Shown in pieces: positions 61,247 to 64,000 of a stretch of DNA of 64,000 nt (its first letter is position 1; every line of letters begins with the position of its first letter). Both the position numbers and the translations under genes were made by a program. The stretch spans positions 124,001 to 188,000 of the forward strand of contig JAGVAP010000142.1 of assembly GCA_020060215.1 (NCBI GenBank), read 5' to 3'. The notes beneath the pieces are model-generated. The model made no database searches and had not been told where the DNA came from. It saw only the letters and a program-made list of their open reading frames with translations. Source of the stretch: Deltaproteobacteria bacterium (GTDB lineage Bacteria > Desulfobacterota > DSM-4660 > Desulfatiglandales > HGW-15).

Positions 61247-61282
61247 CCCCCCCCCCCGACCCCCTCTTAGCCCAAGAGGGGG
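61247..61282 (-). promoter_or_regulatory. C-tract and GC-rich hairpin between dctP and dctQ
   Basis: Eleven Cs (61247-61257) are followed by CCCCCTCTT (61260-61268), a 5-nt loop and AAGAGGGGG (61274-61282). The 9-bp stem is perfect. It lies in the 279-bp space between dctP and dctQ. On the minus strand the messenger would carry the hairpin then a G-run without a U-tract. It may attenuate dctQM relative to the binding protein. The homopolymer could also vary in length. Confidence 0.5.
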
Positions 61283-61428
61283 GGAATCAAAGGATGACCC
61301 TGAAGGGGGGCAACAACATGAACGCCGTTTATTCCTTCTCTTTCCTGTTCCACTCGGATAGCCCGTCCTACCGGAAATTCACCTGAAGGGAGGTCGAGAC
61401 GCCCGCACGACGCCAGGCCGCCCATCGA

Positions 61429-62442
61429 CTACTTCTTCGTCAGCAGTTTTCTCATCTTGGCGATGGCATCGCCCTGCCGCTCCTGTGCATACTTCCATGC
61501 CCCTTCGGTGGAGGCGGAGACAAACCAATCGGCGACATCCGGCGGAAGCTGTATGACCTTGGCCCCCGAACCGGCGAACTTCTTGATGAAGAGGTTCCTC
61601 TGCTCGAGCTCATAGGGCGCATACTTTGCCTCGAATGCGGCCATTTCACTGATCATCATCTGTCTCAGGTCGGCGGGGATCTTGTTCCATTTGGCCAGGT
61701 TGACGGGAATCGCCACGGAGCTCCTCCAGAAGCCCGGCTGGATGACGAACTTGCTCACGCTCTGAAGCCCGTATGCGAGGGCGATGTAGATGGAGGTGCT
61801 GAGCCCGTCCACCGTCCCCCGCTCCATGGCCGTGTTGTATTCGGTGGTCTGCAGCGCGGTAGCGACCCCGCCGAGCTCCCTGTACTGGCCGTGAAAGGAG
61901 GTGGTCCCGCCGAGGCGCAGACCCTTGAAGTCCTCGCGCTTCTCCACGGGCTTGTTCAGGAACATGATGAAGTAACCATGCTCCGTGGCCTCGCCCCTGC
62001 CGAGATAGAACAGGCCGGCCTTCTTGTAGATCTCCCCGATCGCGTCATAGACGCCGTTCTTTCGCTCTTCCACGGCCGAAAAGGGGGACAGATGGGTCAC
62101 CCCGATTCCCGGGACCATGTCTTCGAAGAAGGCGTTGGGGATGCAGGCCATATCGATGATGCCGTTCTTCACCGCCGCCCCGAGGTTGAAGGGCGGGATC
62201 ACCTCCGGACCGCCCTTGACCTGGATCACCAATCGGCCCTTGGCCGCCTGATTGATCCTCTCGAAGAGCTCCTTCTTGATGTACTGGAATTCCACGGCAT
62301 TGGCCGCAGGAGCGAACGAGACGAAGTTGAGGGTAATGGCATCTCCCGAGGCCGCAGCAGGCATGGGGCAGATGACCGCCCCGAAGAACAAGGCCAGCAG
62401 CGACACACTCACCATGAAACAAACGCTTCTCTTCTTTCCCAT
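61429..62442 (-). CDS. dctP: TRAP transporter substrate-binding protein DctP
   Basis: 337 residues. The N-terminal MGKKRSVCFMVSVSLLALFFGAVICPMPAAA is a signal peptide. The mature protein has the DctP pattern: FKGLRLGGTTSFHGQYRELGGVATALQTTEYNTAMERGTVDGLSTS, in which the conserved arginine and the GTVDG loop contact the carboxylate of the ligand. Start ATG 62442 has GGAAGGAG upstream. A carboxylic acid is the likely ligand; the partner genes do not fix which one. Confidence 0.88.
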   Translation of the reverse strand: MGKKRSVCFMVSVSLLALFFGAVICPMPAAASGDAITLNFVSFAPAANAVEFQYIKKELFERINQAAKGRLVIQVKGGPEVIPPFNLGAAVKNGIIDMACIPNAFFEDMVPGIGVTHLSPFSAVEERKNGVYDAIGEIYKKAGLFYLGRGEATEHGYFIMFLNKPVEKREDFKGLRLGGTTSFHGQYRELGGVATALQTTEYNTAMERGTVDGLSTSIYIALAYGLQSVSKFVIQPGFWRSSVAIPVNLAKWNKIPADLRQMMISEMAAFEAKYAPYELEQRNLFIKKFAGSGAKVIQLPPDVADWFVSASTEGAWKYAQERQGDAIAKMRKLLTKK

Positions 62443-62477
62443 CTCAGTCTCCTTCCATTTTGATGGATCGTTTACTG

Positions 62478-64000
62478 TCACACGCGCCTGCCCGCCCCCT
62501 CCCAGTATTTCTCCCTCATCTCCCTCTTCAGGATCTTGCCGGCAGGGCTCTTCGGCAGCGCTTCTGCGAACTCTACCGACTTGGGGGCCTTGAAGCGGGC
62601 CAGCCTCCCCTTGCAGAACTCGATGATCTCCTGCTCGGTCGCGGTCTTGCCGCTCTTCAGCACCACCACGGCATGGACCTTCTCCACCCAGTAGGGATCC
62701 GGGATCCCGAAGACGGATACCTCCTGGACCGCCTCGTGCTGATAGAGGACCTCCTCGATCTCGCGGGGAAAGATGTTCTCTCCCCCGGAGACGATCATGT
62801 CCTTCTTTCGATCCACAATGTAGACGAATCCATTCTCGTCATAGCGCCCGAGGTCCCCCGTGTGCACCCACCCGTCCACGATGGTCTCCCGGGTCTCTTC
62901 CGGCTTGTGCCACCATTCGTTCATGGTGGCGTTGCTGCGGACGATGATCTCCCCCACCTTGCCGGGCTCGAGGTCCCGGTCTTCCTTGTCGACGATCCTC
63001 ACCTGCACCCCGATATGGGGAAAGCCGGCCGAGCTCAGCGTCTTCTGCTCCTCGGGAGGCCGGTCGAGCAGGTCGTGCTGTCTCTTGGAGAGCATGGTCA
63101 CGTTCGGCCCATCCTCGGTTGCGCCGTAGAACTGGATGAAGATGGGCCCCCACTTCTCCATCCCCCGCCTCAGGATCTCCAGGGGCATGGGAGACGCGGC
63201 GTAGAACATCCGCTTGAGGCTGCTCAGATCGTACCGGTCGACGTCGGGCAGGGCGAGGAAGGCGGCCAGATGGGTCGCCACAATGTGGATATCCGTAGCC
63301 TTCTCATCCTGAATGGCCTTGAGGGTCGCCCTGGGGTCAAAGGAGATCTGGGGCATGATCACGTTGGTGGCGCCCACAAAATAGTAGCCCCAGAGATTCT
63401 TCGTGCCCCCCACGTGGAACAGGGGCATGATCTGGATCTGTATGTTTCCGAATTCCATGTTGAGGGCGATGGCCAGTCGGCGGGTGTCGTCCATGGCCCG
63501 AACATGCGTGTAGAGCGCTCCCCTGGGGACGCCGGTGGTTCCGCTCGTGTAGAAGATGAAGAGGGGGTCCTTCTCCTCCACCTGTACATCGGGCTCGTGC
63601 GAGGGAGCGGAGCCGACCAGGTCGTCATAGGCCGCCATCCCCGGGAAGGACCCTTTGAAGGAGATGAAATTCCTGACCTTCGGAAGGCGGGGCCGAAGGG
63701 AGTCGATGACCTCGACCAGGTCGGGGCCCACGAAGACCGTGCTCGCCTCCGAGTAGTTGATGAGGTAGTCGAGCTCGGAGCTCTTCAGCCTGGCGTTGTA
63801 AGGGGAAGCGATGTATCCGCCCTTCATGGCCGCGCCGTACACGTCCGTGTACTCCAGGCAGTTCCAGGAGAGCACCCCCAGGACCTCGCCCTTCTTCACG
63901 CCGAGCGACCGGAGCCCGTGCACCAGCCTGTTCACCCGCCTGTTGAACTCCGAAAACGTCACCTGCTCCGAACCGAACTGGAAGGCTGTATCCTTCGGGT
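62478..64000 (-). CDS. AMP-forming acyl-CoA synthetase, cut by the right edge
   Basis: At least 507 residues are visible. The reading frame stays open to the last base of the window (residues PKDTAFQFGSEQ just before VTFSEFNRRVN), so the N-terminus is missing. The P-loop FIFYTSGTTGVPRGALYTH, the FYGATEDGPNVTM motif (YGxTE), the DGWVHTGDLGRYDENGF motif and the C-terminal catalytic Lys in LPKSPAGKILKREM (PxxxxGKxxK) are all present. It makes acyl-AMP and then acyl-CoA from an organic acid. It is the first gene of the cluster in the window, just before dctP (35 bp). Its substrate is likely the acid brought in by the TRAP transporter. Confidence 0.88.
   Translation of the reverse strand, partial: PKDTAFQFGSEQVTFSEFNRRVNRLVHGLRSLGVKKGEVLGVLSWNCLEYTDVYGAAMKGGYIASPYNARLKSSELDYLINYSEASTVFVGPDLVEVIDSLRPRLPKVRNFISFKGSFPGMAAYDDLVGSAPSHEPDVQVEEKDPLFIFYTSGTTGVPRGALYTHVRAMDDTRRLAIALNMEFGNIQIQIMPLFHVGGTKNLWGYYFVGATNVIMPQISFDPRATLKAIQDEKATDIHIVATHLAAFLALPDVDRYDLSSLKRMFYAASPMPLEILRRGMEKWGPIFIQFYGATEDGPNVTMLSKRQHDLLDRPPEEQKTLSSAGFPHIGVQVRIVDKEDRDLEPGKVGEIIVRSNATMNEWWHKPEETRETIVDGWVHTGDLGRYDENGFVYIVDRKKDMIVSGGENIFPREIEEVLYQHEAVQEVSVFGIPDPYWVEKVHAVVVLKSGKTATEQEIIEFCKGRLARFKAPKSVEFAEALPKSPAGKILKREMREKYWEGAGRRV

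Noticed and set aside
1..64000. tRNA, rRNA or mobile-element transposase genes
   Set aside because: None were recognised on either strand by reading. A covariance-model search would be needed to exclude small RNAs.

Overview
The window is 64 kb of G+C-rich bacterial chromosome. Gene content suggests an anaerobic Deltaproteobacterium (Desulfobacterota): PPi-type phosphofructokinase, NIL-domain ferredoxin, TRAP uptake next to acyl-CoA genes, output-less response regulators, and many short intergenic palindromes. This is inferred from gene content, as no rRNA or tRNA gene was seen. No insertion sequence, prophage or CRISPR array was recognised.

Region 1 (left edge to about 34.1 kb) is a large surface-polysaccharide / unusual-sugar locus, almost entirely on the minus strand with many 4-20 bp gene overlaps. 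It starts at 34070 with nucleotide-heptose-type genes: an epimerase, a nucleotidyltransferase, a NUDIX hydrolase and a GHMP sugar kinase. Next come a TPP-dependent E1 alpha/beta pair and a DegT-family protein with His in place of the PLP lysine plus a cysteine cluster (a 3-dehydratase signature). A radical SAM/B12 enzyme, a glycosyltransferase and a Wzm/Wzt-type ABC exporter follow. One multi-membrane-span protein gene (20091-22154) lies on the plus strand. A second run from 19994 has a deoxyhypusine-synthase-like protein, two cytidylyltransferases (one fused to a PfkB kinase), a SIS isomerase, an epimerase, tandem DegT aminotransferases, a split transketolase, glycosyltransferases, further radical SAM enzymes, two small paired membrane/winged-helix proteins, a YfhO-like membrane protein and another DegT enzyme. 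Five radical SAM enzymes lie in this region, one cut by the left edge. The leftmost 6 kb looks visibly less G+C rich than the rest.

Region 2 (34.6-54.6 kb) is mainly core and housekeeping genes: mtaB (-); a complete branched-chain amino-acid type ABC importer (+); a PilZ protein followed by motA-motB (+); a NIL/ferredoxin protein and an aminotransferase (-); PPi-type phosphofructokinase, ispG, proS and a bifunctional rel (+); rpmB (-); and mpl (+).

Region 3 (55-64 kb) holds two related response regulators with no DNA-binding domain, facing each other. A minus-strand catabolic cluster follows: an AMP-forming acyl-CoA ligase cut by the right edge, TRAP transporter dctP-dctQ-dctM, a cyclase-family metal hydrolase and an unusual long acyl-CoA dehydrogenase. 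Together these look like uptake, CoA activation and oxidation of an organic acid.

The intergenic gaps hold several families of short inverted repeats. One element (core GATGGGTTTCGCTCCGCTCC) occurs at five loci, and another palindrome family is interrupted by a 45-bp insert at one of its two loci.
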